From an uncultured Oscillospiraceae bacterium (GTDB lineage Bacteria; Bacillota; Clostridia; Oscillospirales; Oscillospiraceae), in NCBI GenBank assembly GCA_910579725.1, contig CAJTUD010000055.1, forward strand, positions 1 to 19,229: 19,229 nucleotides of DNA, in the 5' to 3' direction. A model generated the notes under the pieces. It had not been told where the DNA came from. It ran no database searches and saw only the letters and a list, made by a program, of their open reading frames with translations. Position 1 is the stretch's first letter; each line of letters opens with the position of its first letter. Below, in pieces: positions 7,880 through 14,782 of the stretch. The translations under genes were made by a program, and so were the position numbers.

Positions 7880-8923
7880 TCATTCCGTCCGGTATCTCCC
7901 CAGTCCTGCAATGCGGACGCTTCTCTGGGCATGAAGCTCCAGCAGGGCAGCTGCCAAAAGTTCCGGATCATGACGGACATAACCGTTCCGGAGAGCAGAA
8001 ACCGGACGGCTGACCAATTCTACCCCCAATTCCGAGCACTTGACTTTGTCGAAGTGCAGGGGCTCCGCGCCCTCTTGCGCGTAGCGCCCCAGAACTTCCG
8101 GCGGGATCGTGGCGGAGTTGACCAGACACAGATGGAACAGCCCAGGCAGGGAGTGCTGAAAAATGGCGCGGATGTGGTCGGCATTGGTATAGCCCTCGGT
8201 CTCCCCTTCCTGAGTCATGACATTGGCGATATAGATTTTCAGAGCGGACGATTCCGCAATGGCTTGGGCCACTCCCTCAACCAACAGATTGGGAATAATG
8301 CTGGTATAAAGGCTTCCGGGACCCAGTAGAATCATGTCTGCTTCCCGGATGGCTTCTAGGGCTGGTTCCAGGGCCGCCGGGCGCTCTGGCAGCAGACGTA
8401 CCCGGCGGATGCGGCAATTTTCCCGCTTCTTGCAGTAGAAAATCTTGGATTCGCCCAGAACCTTGGTTCCATTCTCAAATTCCGCTTCCAACTGCACATT
8501 GGTGTTTGTTACAGGGATAACGCGGCCAGTGATGGCCAGGACCTGACTCATGCGGCTGACCGCCTGATCAAAGCTCCCGCCGGAAATGCCATTGAGTGCT
8601 GCCAGGAACAGGTTGCCAAAGCTCTGCCCTTTCAGAGAGCCATCGGTAAACCGGTAGTGGAGAAGCTCCCCCATAAGCGGTTCCACATTGGCAAGCGCTT
8701 CCATGCAGTTGCGCACATCCCCGGGCGGCAGCATCCCCAGCTCCTGACGCAGAACGCCGGAGCCGCCTCCGTCGTCTGCCACCGTGACGATAGCAGTGAG
8801 ATTATTGGTCTGCCGCTTCAATCCCCGCAGCATGGTGGACAGTCCTGTGCCTCCTCCGATGGCGACGATCTTCGGTCCCTTGCCGCTGGGACCGCGGTAT
8901 AAATTATTTTCCATCATAGTCAT
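7880..8923 (-). CDS. yvcK: YvcK family protein (gluconeogenesis factor / CofD-like, UDP-sugar binding)
   Basis: The 347-aa product has the family's N-terminal nucleotide-binding motif IGGGTGLS (residues 22-29), then TVADDGGGSG and PPGDVRNCM shortly after, and LLGPGSLYTSIIPNLLV in the middle. YvcK proteins bind UDP-GlcNAc and are needed for growth on gluconeogenic carbon sources and for correct peptidoglycan synthesis and cell shape. In Firmicutes the gene normally follows rapZ, as here. The frame is open upstream to 9067, but that part only shadows the methyltransferase remnant. ATG 8923 has a weak GGAAG box five bases before it, and ATGs at 8917 and 8914 are possible. The usual next gene, whiA, is absent here; a terminator follows instead. 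Confidence 0.93.
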   Translation of the reverse strand: MTMMENNLYRGPSGKGPKIVAIGGGTGLSTMLRGLKRQTNNLTAIVTVADDGGGSGVLRQELGMLPPGDVRNCMEALANVEPLMGELLHYRFTDGSLKGQSFGNLFLAALNGISGGSFDQAVSRMSQVLAITGRVIPVTNTNVQLEAEFENGTKVLGESKIFYCKKRENCRIRRVRLLPERPAALEPALEAIREADMILLGPGSLYTSIIPNLLVEGVAQAIAESSALKIYIANVMTQEGETEGYTNADHIRAIFQHSLPGLFHLCLVNSATIPPEVLGRYAQEGAEPLHFDKVKCSELGVELVSRPVSALRNGYVRHDPELLAAALLELHAQRSVRIAGLGRYRTE

Positions 8924-9404
8924 TTTGTCTTCCAGATATTGTGTGATTCGAATAGGTGTTCCATGTGGGCTCATAATCCGCCGTCGCCTGATCTCCCCAC
9001 ATATCCCATCCGCGTCCGTTGCCTCTCGCAAATATTTCCAGAAATGGCGCGGAAGAACAGCTTTCAATCAAGGTGCAGAATTCGTCCGGCTTTCGGGAAT
9101 GTTCCCGCTTTATAGATCGTATGAGATTGACTTGTGATCTGCTGGCCGCCAAAGTCCGGTTTTTGTCCCCGCTGATCCCAAACAGAAGCATCTCCGTTAC
9201 ATTACGAAAATAGAATCCAACGCCCCGGCCATCCGGCATACCATCTTTCCGGACCTTTTCCCATATAATATTTGTTTTGTATTCAAACCCCCATGCTTTC
9301 ATCACCTCCAATCCCTCTGGCAGTAAAGCATTCGGTACCCATAAATACAAATGGCTTTTTTCATCAGCCACCTCTGAAACAGGCAGCGCTTTAATTTCAT
9401 CCAG
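8904..9404 (-). pseudogene. MT-A70 family DNA methyltransferase, C-terminal remnant
   Basis: About 166 residues of an MT-A70 family adenine methyltransferase survive. Visible are LDEIKALPV at the beginning, LYLWVPNALLPEGLEVMKAWGFEYKTNIIW, then YFRNVTEMLLFGISG, and the C-terminal KPDEFCTLIES and GRGWDMWGDQ. These match the second half of the fold. The N-terminal half with the catalytic DPPW motif is missing: the frame continues upstream only as an out-of-frame reading of the endonuclease fragment. The 3' end seems natural and overlaps the yvcK start by about 20 bases. Without the catalytic motif it should be inactive. It is the modification half of a collapsed restriction-modification locus. 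Confidence 0.75.
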
Positions 9405-9570
9405 CTGTCCGCAAATCCTCAATTGAAATGGATAGCTGATCCAGACAGTCCTGCAAATCATCCCATTCCTCCGGAAAGGCGTTGCGCAATATTTCCAAGG
9501 CATGACCATAACTCTGAAATTCAAACTTTTTCAACAGATTTTCCCGAATATATTTTGCAGTATCTGCCAT
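9397..9570 (-). pseudogene. N-terminal remnant of a probable type II restriction endonuclease (BglII/BstYI-like)
   Basis: A 57-codon reading frame starts at ATG 9570 with GGAGG five bases upstream, 19 bases after the rapZ stop. The peptide begins MADTAKYIREN and contains FEFQSYGHALEIL, FPEEWDDLQDCLDQL and EDLRTAG before a TGA created at the junction with the methyltransferase remnant. The spacing of an aromatic-Tyr-x-His-x-x-x-x-Ile start followed by a Trp-acidic-acidic-(Ile/Leu) helix resembles the N-termini of BglII and BstYI as I remember them. The endonuclease assignment rests on that and on the adjacent methyltransferase, so it is moderate. All catalytic residues are lost. Confidence 0.5.
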
Positions 9571-9589
9571 TTTTGCCTCCTGAACTCAT

Positions 9590-10450
9590 TCAAGTCCTTG
9601 TCATGTCCCGATGGTTTTCTGTCACTTGAAAGCCCAGAGAACGGATATATTCTGCCAGCGCCCGTGTCACAGCCACAGAGCGGTGATGGCCGCCAGTGCA
9701 GCCAATGGCCGCTACCAGTACTGTTTTCCCCTCTTCTTGATACAACGGAAGAACAAATCCCAGAAGATCCCGAAGCTTTTCCATAAACAGTTCAGTCTCA
9801 CGAAAAGAAAAGACATAATCCCGGACTTCCTGGTCCAAGCCAGTCTTGGCCTTCATAGCGTCAATATAGAATGGATTTGGCATAAACCGCACGTCGAATA
9901 CCAGATCCGCTTCCAGCGGCAGGCCATGCTTGAAGCCGAAAGATACCAGGCTCACCTGCATCTCTCCCCCGCTTTGATTTCCGCCAAAAATTCGCAGAAG
10001 CTCGCCTCGCAGCCGGGCGGTGGAATAATTTGTGGAATTGATCACAACATCTGCCTGCTCCCGGACTGGCGACATCAGAGCAATTTCCCGGTTTACCGCC
10101 GCCTCCAGGGAATTGCACCGCTCCTGAAGCGGATGCATCCGGCGCGTTTCCTTGTAGCGATTGATGATGGTCCCTACATCCGCCTCCAGAAACAGCAGAC
10201 GGCAGTTATACTCCCGCTGGCGAAGGATGGACAGGACCTCAAGAAACTCATCGAAGCTGTCGGCGGTACGTACATCATAGACCAAAGCAACCTTGTGGTA
10301 GCGCCCGCTGCCAGCAGCACAGAATTCCGCAAATTTCAGGATCATGCCTGCCGGCATGTTATCCACAATATAAAAACCCACGTCCTCCAGGAAAGACGCA
10401 GCTTTGCTCTTCCCTCCGCCGGACATACCGGAAATAATCAAAATTTCCAT
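9590..10450 (-). CDS. rapZ: RapZ family nucleotide-binding protein (YvcJ)
   Basis: The 286-aa product begins MEILIISGMSGGGKS, with a Walker A at residues 8-15, and ends with the conserved C-terminal region containing GCTGGHHRS (250-258) and the NHRDM tail. In E. coli RapZ is an RNase adaptor that controls glmZ sRNA and glucosamine-6-phosphate synthesis; in Firmicutes (YvcJ) it hydrolyses nucleotides and its role is less clear. The frame stays open to 10657, but GGAGG nine bases before ATG 10450 and the family start fix it here, giving the usual length. It lies 26 bases downstream of murB and was once directly followed by yvcK, now separated by the restriction-modification remnant. Confidence 0.95.
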   Translation of the reverse strand: MEILIISGMSGGGKSKAASFLEDVGFYIVDNMPAGMILKFAEFCAAGSGRYHKVALVYDVRTADSFDEFLEVLSILRQREYNCRLLFLEADVGTIINRYKETRRMHPLQERCNSLEAAVNREIALMSPVREQADVVINSTNYSTARLRGELLRIFGGNQSGGEMQVSLVSFGFKHGLPLEADLVFDVRFMPNPFYIDAMKAKTGLDQEVRDYVFSFRETELFMEKLRDLLGFVLPLYQEEGKTVLVAAIGCTGGHHRSVAVTRALAEYIRSLGFQVTENHRDMTRT

Positions 10451-10476
10451 TTTCTCTCTCCTCCCCCTGCTGGCAG

Positions 10477-11388
10477 CTACGGAACTTTCCGCACCTCCGG
10501 CTCCAGGTGGACGCCGGTTTGACGGTACACCGTTTCCTGCACATGAGCAATCACCGCCAGAATGTCCGCACAGGTGGCGCCGCCTGCGTTGATGATAAAT
10601 CCCGCATGCTTCTCCGATACCTGTGCGCCGCCGACTCGAAATCCTTTCAATCCGCATTGCTCAATCAGTGTTCCGGCAAAGTACCCCTCAGGGCGTTTGA
10701 AGGTACTGCCGGCGCTGGGGTATTCCAAAGGCTGCTTCTCCCGGCGGCGGCGGTCAAAATCATCCATCAGCGCTTTGATCTCCGCTCCACTCCGTGGTTC
10801 CAGCAGAAATTCCGCCTCCAGCACCGCACCCTGACGGTCGCTGAATATGCTGTGGCGGTAGCGCAGATCCGCCTCCTCCGCCGCCATGCGCCGGACGCCT
10901 TCCTCCGGAAACCAAGCGGTGATGAAGGAGAGCACCTGCTTCATCTCGCCTCCATAGGCTCCGGCGTTCATATACACTCCACCGCCAAGGCTGCCGGGAA
11001 TACCATGGGAAAACTCCAGACCGCCCAGTTCCTCCCGTTGGGCGAAGGAAGCCAGACGAGCCAGACGCACGCCTGCTCCAGCCCGGATGGTTCTTTCTCC
11101 GGTTCGCTCCATACCGTTCAGACCTTCGGTGTGGATAACCAGTGCGTCAATTCCATCGTCCGAAGCCAGCAGGTTGGAACCGCTGCCCAGAATCAGCAGG
11201 GGCCACCCCTCCCCATCTGCCAGCTCCAGCAGAGTCGTAAAAACGGACAAAGATGGCGGGTACACAAACCGCCGGGCAGGTCCTCCCACCCGAAAGGTAG
11301 TATGACGGTCCATGGGTTCCTCCCGGAGAATATCCAGGTCCGGAAACCGGTCCGCAGCAATGGCGTCAAATCGGTGGAACCACGGCAT
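10477..11388 (-). CDS. murB: UDP-N-acetylenolpyruvoylglucosamine reductase
   Basis: MurB is the cytoplasmic FAD enzyme that reduces UDP-GlcNAc-enolpyruvate to UDP-MurNAc, the second committed step of peptidoglycan synthesis. The 303-aa protein has HTTFRVGGPA at residues 29-38, the FAD-binding LGSGSN (67-72) and GIPGSLGGGVYMNAGAYG (129-146), YRHS (177-180), the catalytic serine region SAGSTFKRP (225-233) and the C-terminal LEPEVR with the catalytic glutamate. The short form and the serine motif match the MurB type common in Firmicutes. GGAGG lies seven bases before the ATG. It leads the murB-rapZ-yvcK operon, a standard Clostridia arrangement linking cell-wall precursor synthesis to UDP-sugar sensing. 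Confidence 0.97.
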   Translation of the reverse strand: MPWFHRFDAIAADRFPDLDILREEPMDRHTTFRVGGPARRFVYPPSLSVFTTLLELADGEGWPLLILGSGSNLLASDDGIDALVIHTEGLNGMERTGERTIRAGAGVRLARLASFAQREELGGLEFSHGIPGSLGGGVYMNAGAYGGEMKQVLSFITAWFPEEGVRRMAAEEADLRYRHSIFSDRQGAVLEAEFLLEPRSGAEIKALMDDFDRRRREKQPLEYPSAGSTFKRPEGYFAGTLIEQCGLKGFRVGGAQVSEKHAGFIINAGGATCADILAVIAHVQETVYRQTGVHLEPEVRKVP

Positions 11389-11432
11389 GAAAAAACCTCC
11401 TGAACTTAACCGGTCAGTTAATACTTTTTTAT

Positions 11433-11461
11433 AGTATACCGCACAAAATGGAAAAAGTCCA
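11433..11461 (-). promoter_or_regulatory. Promoter of murB-rapZ-yvcK
   Basis: On the minus strand TGGACT (-35, 11461-11456) and TATACT (-10, 11438-11433) are separated by 17 bases, about 45 bases before the murB start. A short inverted repeat, TTAAC-N6-GTTAA (11406-11421), lies between the -10 and the ribosome binding site and could be an operator, but five-base arms are weak evidence. Confidence 0.65.
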
Positions 11462-11550
11462 CCAATTTGTATCGGCCGTTTTGGAACTGCGGTTCAAACT
11501 TTGTACAAAAAAGTCTGTCGAAGTGCCCTTGAAACATGTCACATTGTCTC

Positions 11551-11579
11551 TTGACATCCGGAAAGCAGTCGAATATAAT
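11551..11579 (+). promoter_or_regulatory. Consensus promoter of the T-box leader
   Basis: TTGACA (11551-11556) and TATAAT (11574-11579) with a 17-base spacer are a perfect sigma-A consensus. Transcription should begin about 11586, some 20 bases before T-box stem I. A strong constitutive promoter fits control by attenuation. The stretch 11462-11550 between the divergent promoters holds only a 10-bp palindrome (TTTGTACAAA, 11500-11509) that I cannot interpret. Confidence 0.9.
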
Positions 11580-11605
11580 GAATTTATTCATTTATTATTT
11601 TTTAA

Positions 11606-11867
11606 ACGCAATGAAGGAAAGAGTATCCTGCTCTCCGCCTCGCAGAGAGCCCCCGTGTGCTGAAAGGGGGCAGGTTGGCAGCAGGTGAACATGGCTCCGG
11701 AGAGGCGTGCCCAAGCGAGCTTCGTCAGGGTACGACGGGTCTGCCCGTTACAGCAGAGGGCGTTGTTGGACGCTCGCAGAGGCCTCGGTATTATGCTGGG
11801 GTGAAAAGAAGTGGTACCACGGGCATTTCGCTCGTCTTCTGTTGTGGAAGACGGGCGTTTTTATTTT
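11606..11867 (+). promoter_or_regulatory. T-box riboswitch (tRNA-sensing leader with terminator)
   Basis: Stem I is recognisable. A basal pairing ACGC/GCGT (11606-11609 with the bases around 11704-11707) leads to the loop E strand AGTA (11622-11625). An upper helix CCTGCT/AGCAGG (11627-11632 with 11680-11685) follows, with the conserved AGAGAG near 11644-11649 in the distal part. The specifier loop strand is TGAACATGGC (11686-11695). The T-box core reads AAGTGGTACCACGGG, with the tRNA-pairing bases TGGT at 11812-11815. The terminator is an 11-bp stem (11829-11839 with 11847-11857) followed by TTTTTATTTT. Uncharged cognate tRNA should favour the antiterminator and switch on the transporter gene downstream. 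The specifier codon is not certain; ATG (Met) at 11691-11693 is my preferred reading. Confidence 0.9.
11829..11867 (+). terminator. Intrinsic terminator of the T-box leader
   Basis: CGCTCGTCTTC pairs with GAAGACGGGCG (one G-U pair) across a 7-base loop and is followed by TTTTTATTTT. It competes with the antiterminator formed by the TGGTACCACG core just upstream. Confidence 0.88.
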
Positions 11868-11919
11868 GCCATTCCCCTTGTATCCCCTAATGTATGTTAT
11901 GTGTAAAGGAGCTGTTCCA

Positions 11920-13128
11920 ATGAAAACAAAAAAATCAGCAAATCTGACCCTGGCAATCTTTATCTGTCTGATTCTGGGCATTATCCTCGGCCTGTTGATT
12001 CCAGGACGGCTGGAGTTTCTGCTGCCTGTGATTGATCTGATCAGCGGACTGTATATGAACGCACTGCGAATGATGATCTATCCCCTGGTGTTCTGCTCTC
12101 TGGTTGTGGGAATCCACGGCATCGGCAGCGTATCCGCCACTGGACGGATCGGGGCGCAGTCCGTCATCTTTTACACCGCCACCACCCTGTTCGCCAGTCT
12201 GTTGGGGCTGTTTCTGCCCAAGGCCCTGGGACTTGGTAGAGGGGTGTCCATTGAAATGGTGGAGGCCGACGTGGCGGCCACTGAGTTTACCAGCCTGCTG
12301 GACACCGTGAAAAATCTGATTCCGGCTAATCCAGTGGCCGCTTTTGCCTCTGGAGATATGCTGCAAGTGCTGGTGTTCGCAGTGATCGTGGGCATCACCT
12401 GCCTGGCACTTGGTAAAAAGGCGGAGCCGTTTGTCTCTCTGGCGTATTCCATTAACGAAATTTCGGTGAAGATCGTTTCCGTAGTCATGCTGTTCACGCC
12501 GGCAGGCGTACTGTGTTCCATTGCCTCCGTAGTCTATGCCAACGGTACGGATACCATTGTGGCTCTGGGAGCAGTGCTGATTGCGCTGTACCTGACCTTC
12601 TTCCTCTACGCGCTGGTGATTTACGGCGGCATTGTCCGGCTGCTGGGCAAGTACGGTGTGAAACAGTTCTTCTCCAAGGTCATGCCTGCGGCCCTTAATG
12701 CCTTCGGCACCTGCTCCAGCTCCGCAACGCTGCCCATCAGTAAACGCTGCGCCGACGAGATGGGTGTACCTAATGAGATCTCTTCTCTGGCACTGCCGCT
12801 GGGAGCGACCATCAATATGGACGCAGTAAGCATTCTGATGAGTTTTATGATCGTATTTTTTGCCAACGCCTGCGGTGTGGAAGTCAGTTTCGGTATGCTG
12901 GCCGTGGTGCTGCTGAGCAACACGCTGTTGAGCATCGGCACACCAGGCGTCCCCGGCGGGGCAATCGCTTCCTTTGCCGCTCTGGCATCTATTGCTGGGC
13001 TTCCGGCGGGCGTGATGGGCGTGTATATCAGCGTCAACACGCTGTGCGATATGGGCGCGACCTGCTGCAATGTGTTAGGCGATCTGGCCTGTTCGGTGGC
13101 TATGAAAGAAACAGTAAAACTGAAATAA
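11920..13128 (+). CDS. Dicarboxylate/amino acid:cation symporter (DAACS family), probably for a neutral amino acid
   Basis: This is a membrane symporter of the GltPh/EAAT family, 402 aa with about eight spans and two re-entrant hairpins. The HP1 serine motif CSSSATLP is at residues 265-272, the Na+-site motif GATINMDA at 295-302 (NMDGT in most relatives), and the HP2 tip SIGTPGVPGG at 338-347. The TM8 motif is DMGATCCNVLGD at 377-388. In GltPh the aligned motif is DMGRT, whose Arg binds the side-chain carboxylate of aspartate; here it is Ala380, so an acidic substrate is unlikely. The start is ATG 11920 with AAAGGAG upstream; the frame is open into the T-box, but that part is leader RNA. Expression is under T-box control, so the gene should respond to shortage of one amino acid. 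Confidence 0.93.
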   Translation: MKTKKSANLTLAIFICLILGIILGLLIPGRLEFLLPVIDLISGLYMNALRMMIYPLVFCSLVVGIHGIGSVSATGRIGAQSVIFYTATTLFASLLGLFLPKALGLGRGVSIEMVEADVAATEFTSLLDTVKNLIPANPVAAFASGDMLQVLVFAVIVGITCLALGKKAEPFVSLAYSINEISVKIVSVVMLFTPAGVLCSIASVVYANGTDTIVALGAVLIALYLTFFLYALVIYGGIVRLLGKYGVKQFFSKVMPAALNAFGTCSSSATLPISKRCADEMGVPNEISSLALPLGATINMDAVSILMSFMIVFFANACGVEVSFGMLAVVLLSNTLLSIGTPGVPGGAIASFAALASIAGLPAGVMGVYISVNTLCDMGATCCNVLGDLACSVAMKETVKLK

Positions 13129-13134
13129 GCTTGC

Positions 13135-13182
13135 AAATCCCCCGGTTCCAAGACAAGACGCCTTGGAACCGGGGGATTTTTA
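13135..13182 (+). terminator. Rho-independent terminator after the symporter gene
   Basis: The 18-base arms 13135-13152 and 13162-13179 pair perfectly (core CCCCCGGTTCCAAG) around a 9-base loop and are followed by a T run ending at 13181. It starts six bases after the stop codon. The 145 bases from here to the next stop codon (13328) hold no gene I can support. Confidence 0.92.
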
Positions 13183-13327
13183 CCGTGGTCTTTTGCTATC
13201 TCGTCAACTGGTCCTTTAGCAATAATCGGACAGATTACTTCATCTGTGTTCTCCTCTTCTCTCTGTGCTACAGCAAGCCACATTGCGGGAATCAGGAGTC
13301 GGTTTGTCACACAAATTATTCCGGCTC

Positions 13328-14692
13328 CTACCGGTTCTCGTTCCAGTAGATTTTCACTTTGTTTCGGATTACTTGAATTGTCTCATCCATGTCCCGGTCT
13401 CCGGCCAGATAGGGGCCGCAGGCTTCATAGACGATGTCGTACAGCTCTGTATCATACAGATCTATCTTGTCCACATGGTTGATGAAGTCTTCAAACCGCG
13501 CTGCTTCAGTTTGCGAGACTTTGGCTACCTTTACACCAGGGTTATCATCCGGTTCATTGAAGAAGGAATAAAAAGTTCCCTTGATATATTCAGGCGGATT
13601 GGTATAAACCGCTTTCACCATATCAAGATCAGCGTGATTAAGCGGGATTCCGCTGTATTTGAATGCAGATTTCAGATTTGGGTACCGGGGAAGAAGTGCC
13701 TCTCGGAGAAACTCCCATACAGCCGCCTTATCCCGGCAATTGGAAGACATCGCCAGTCTTCTGCCCTGAATGGTAAAAATGCTGCCTCCGCTTCCATCTT
13801 CCGTAGGATAGCCTGCAAAAGTGATCTTTCCACCTCGTCCATATGCTTTATCCAGCGCCTGCACATCTGCTGGTACGGTTTTTTCCTGCATGCTCAGCAT
13901 CTGTCGGCCTTCCCGCACCCGGTCCCCGCTTTCTTCCTTGGCTTTCTCCCGTCCTCCTTCAAAGTTCAAGCTGGGGAATACATCAGGGAAGCTGTTGACA
14001 AACTCCAGCGCGGCCCGGAATTCATCGCTGTCAAAAGAGTCTTCTCCAGTTTCCCAATTCAGATAGCTATCCAAACTCAGCCGGAACATATAGGGAAACA
14101 TTTCGCTTTTGGTGAGATAATACTCCAACACGGTGGATTCATCTGGCATGGAGGCAAAAGCTTCCCGCAGTTCCGCCAGACTCCAGCTGTACCGACTGCC
14201 AAGAATGCGCTCCTCTCCTACCAGTGTGTTGATCCGTACCTCGCTGAATATGGTATACAAGCCTCTGTTGACCTCTGCGGCTTTCAGAGGAGCCTCCAAG
14301 AGCTGCCCATTGTTCAGCTCCGGATCGTTATTGATATACGGCCAGAGGTCTTCCAGATAGCCCTTGCGCACCAGCTGCTGATAAGACAGCCCGTACTCGC
14401 TGCTGCCCAGATCAATGATATCAGGAATCTTGCCGCTGGCCATTTCGGTGAGCAGGCGGTCCCGGCCGCTTCTGCCATCCTCGTCAAAATACTCACGTAT
14501 TTCGATGCGGACCCCATCCTGCATGTGGGTCTGGTTGAAACGATTTACGTCTGCCCGGTGTACGCCCTCCTCAGACAGAACGGCGTATATCAGCGTGGTC
14601 GTTTCAGGGGCCTTCTGGCCGCCTGCATCCTTGCAGGCGGCCAGCGCCAGTGCAGCCACCGCCAGCAACAGCCACACAATTTTTCTCTTCAC
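13328..14692 (-). CDS. Orphan solute-binding lipoprotein, paralog 1
   Basis: A 454-aa surface lipoprotein with the fold of family 1-like extracellular binding proteins. The signal peptide (residues 1-19) ends in the lipobox LAAC with the acylated cysteine at 20. Shared landmarks with the other two paralogs are IREYFDEDG, RLLTEMASGKIPDIIDL, GYLEDLWPYI, a WETG...FDSDEFRAAL stretch, and the C-terminal FEDFINHVDKIDLYD...GPYLAGD...IYWNENR. The start is GTG, with AGGAGG eight bases upstream. No permease or ATPase gene lies nearby, so transport is unproven; sensing or ligand scavenging for a distant ABC system is possible. It lies 80 bases downstream of paralog 2 on the same strand and may be cotranscribed with it, since I see no convincing separate promoter. 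Confidence 0.88.
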   Translation of the reverse strand: MKRKIVWLLLAVAALALAACKDAGGQKAPETTTLIYAVLSEEGVHRADVNRFNQTHMQDGVRIEIREYFDEDGRSGRDRLLTEMASGKIPDIIDLGSSEYGLSYQQLVRKGYLEDLWPYINNDPELNNGQLLEAPLKAAEVNRGLYTIFSEVRINTLVGEERILGSRYSWSLAELREAFASMPDESTVLEYYLTKSEMFPYMFRLSLDSYLNWETGEDSFDSDEFRAALEFVNSFPDVFPSLNFEGGREKAKEESGDRVREGRQMLSMQEKTVPADVQALDKAYGRGGKITFAGYPTEDGSGGSIFTIQGRRLAMSSNCRDKAAVWEFLREALLPRYPNLKSAFKYSGIPLNHADLDMVKAVYTNPPEYIKGTFYSFFNEPDDNPGVKVAKVSQTEAARFEDFINHVDKIDLYDTELYDIVYEACGPYLAGDRDMDETIQVIRNKVKIYWNENR

Positions 14693-14763
14693 GTCCGCCG
14701 CCTCCTTTACGCATTACAGGAACAGCATACCACAAATCCCCATAAAACGCAGCAAAGGATCGG

Positions 14764-14782
14764 GAACCGGGGTTACCGGTTC
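14764..14782 (-). terminator. Weak hairpin overlapping the paralog 2 stop codon
   Basis: GAACCGG and CCGGTTC form a 7-bp stem with a 5-base loop that contains the TAA stop. The downstream bases (CCCGATCCTTTGC) lack a real T run, so it may only attenuate transcription into paralog 1. Confidence 0.4.

Noticed and set aside
8924..9067. N-terminal extension of yvcK
   Set aside because: The extra residues are an out-of-frame reading of the methyltransferase remnant and do not resemble YvcK N-termini.
9405..9524. Methyltransferase start at the ATG near 9524
   Set aside because: That segment is the endonuclease remnant read in another frame; it lacks the DPPW motif and a ribosome binding site.
11500..11509. 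Palindrome TTTGTACAAA between the murB and T-box promoters
   Set aside because: Ten-base palindromes in AT-rich intergenic DNA are expected by chance and it has no clear spacing to either promoter.
11690..11692. Histidine (CAT) specifier in the T-box
   Set aside because: It follows the loop E GAA directly, but the T-box bases TGGT need a tRNA with discriminator A, whereas bacterial His tRNA has C. Not fully excluded.
13183..13310. Minus-strand frame containing NTDEVICPIIAKGPVDEIAKD
   Set aside because: It looks protein-like, but runs straight through the symporter terminator and then antisense to the symporter gene, with no good ribosome binding site.
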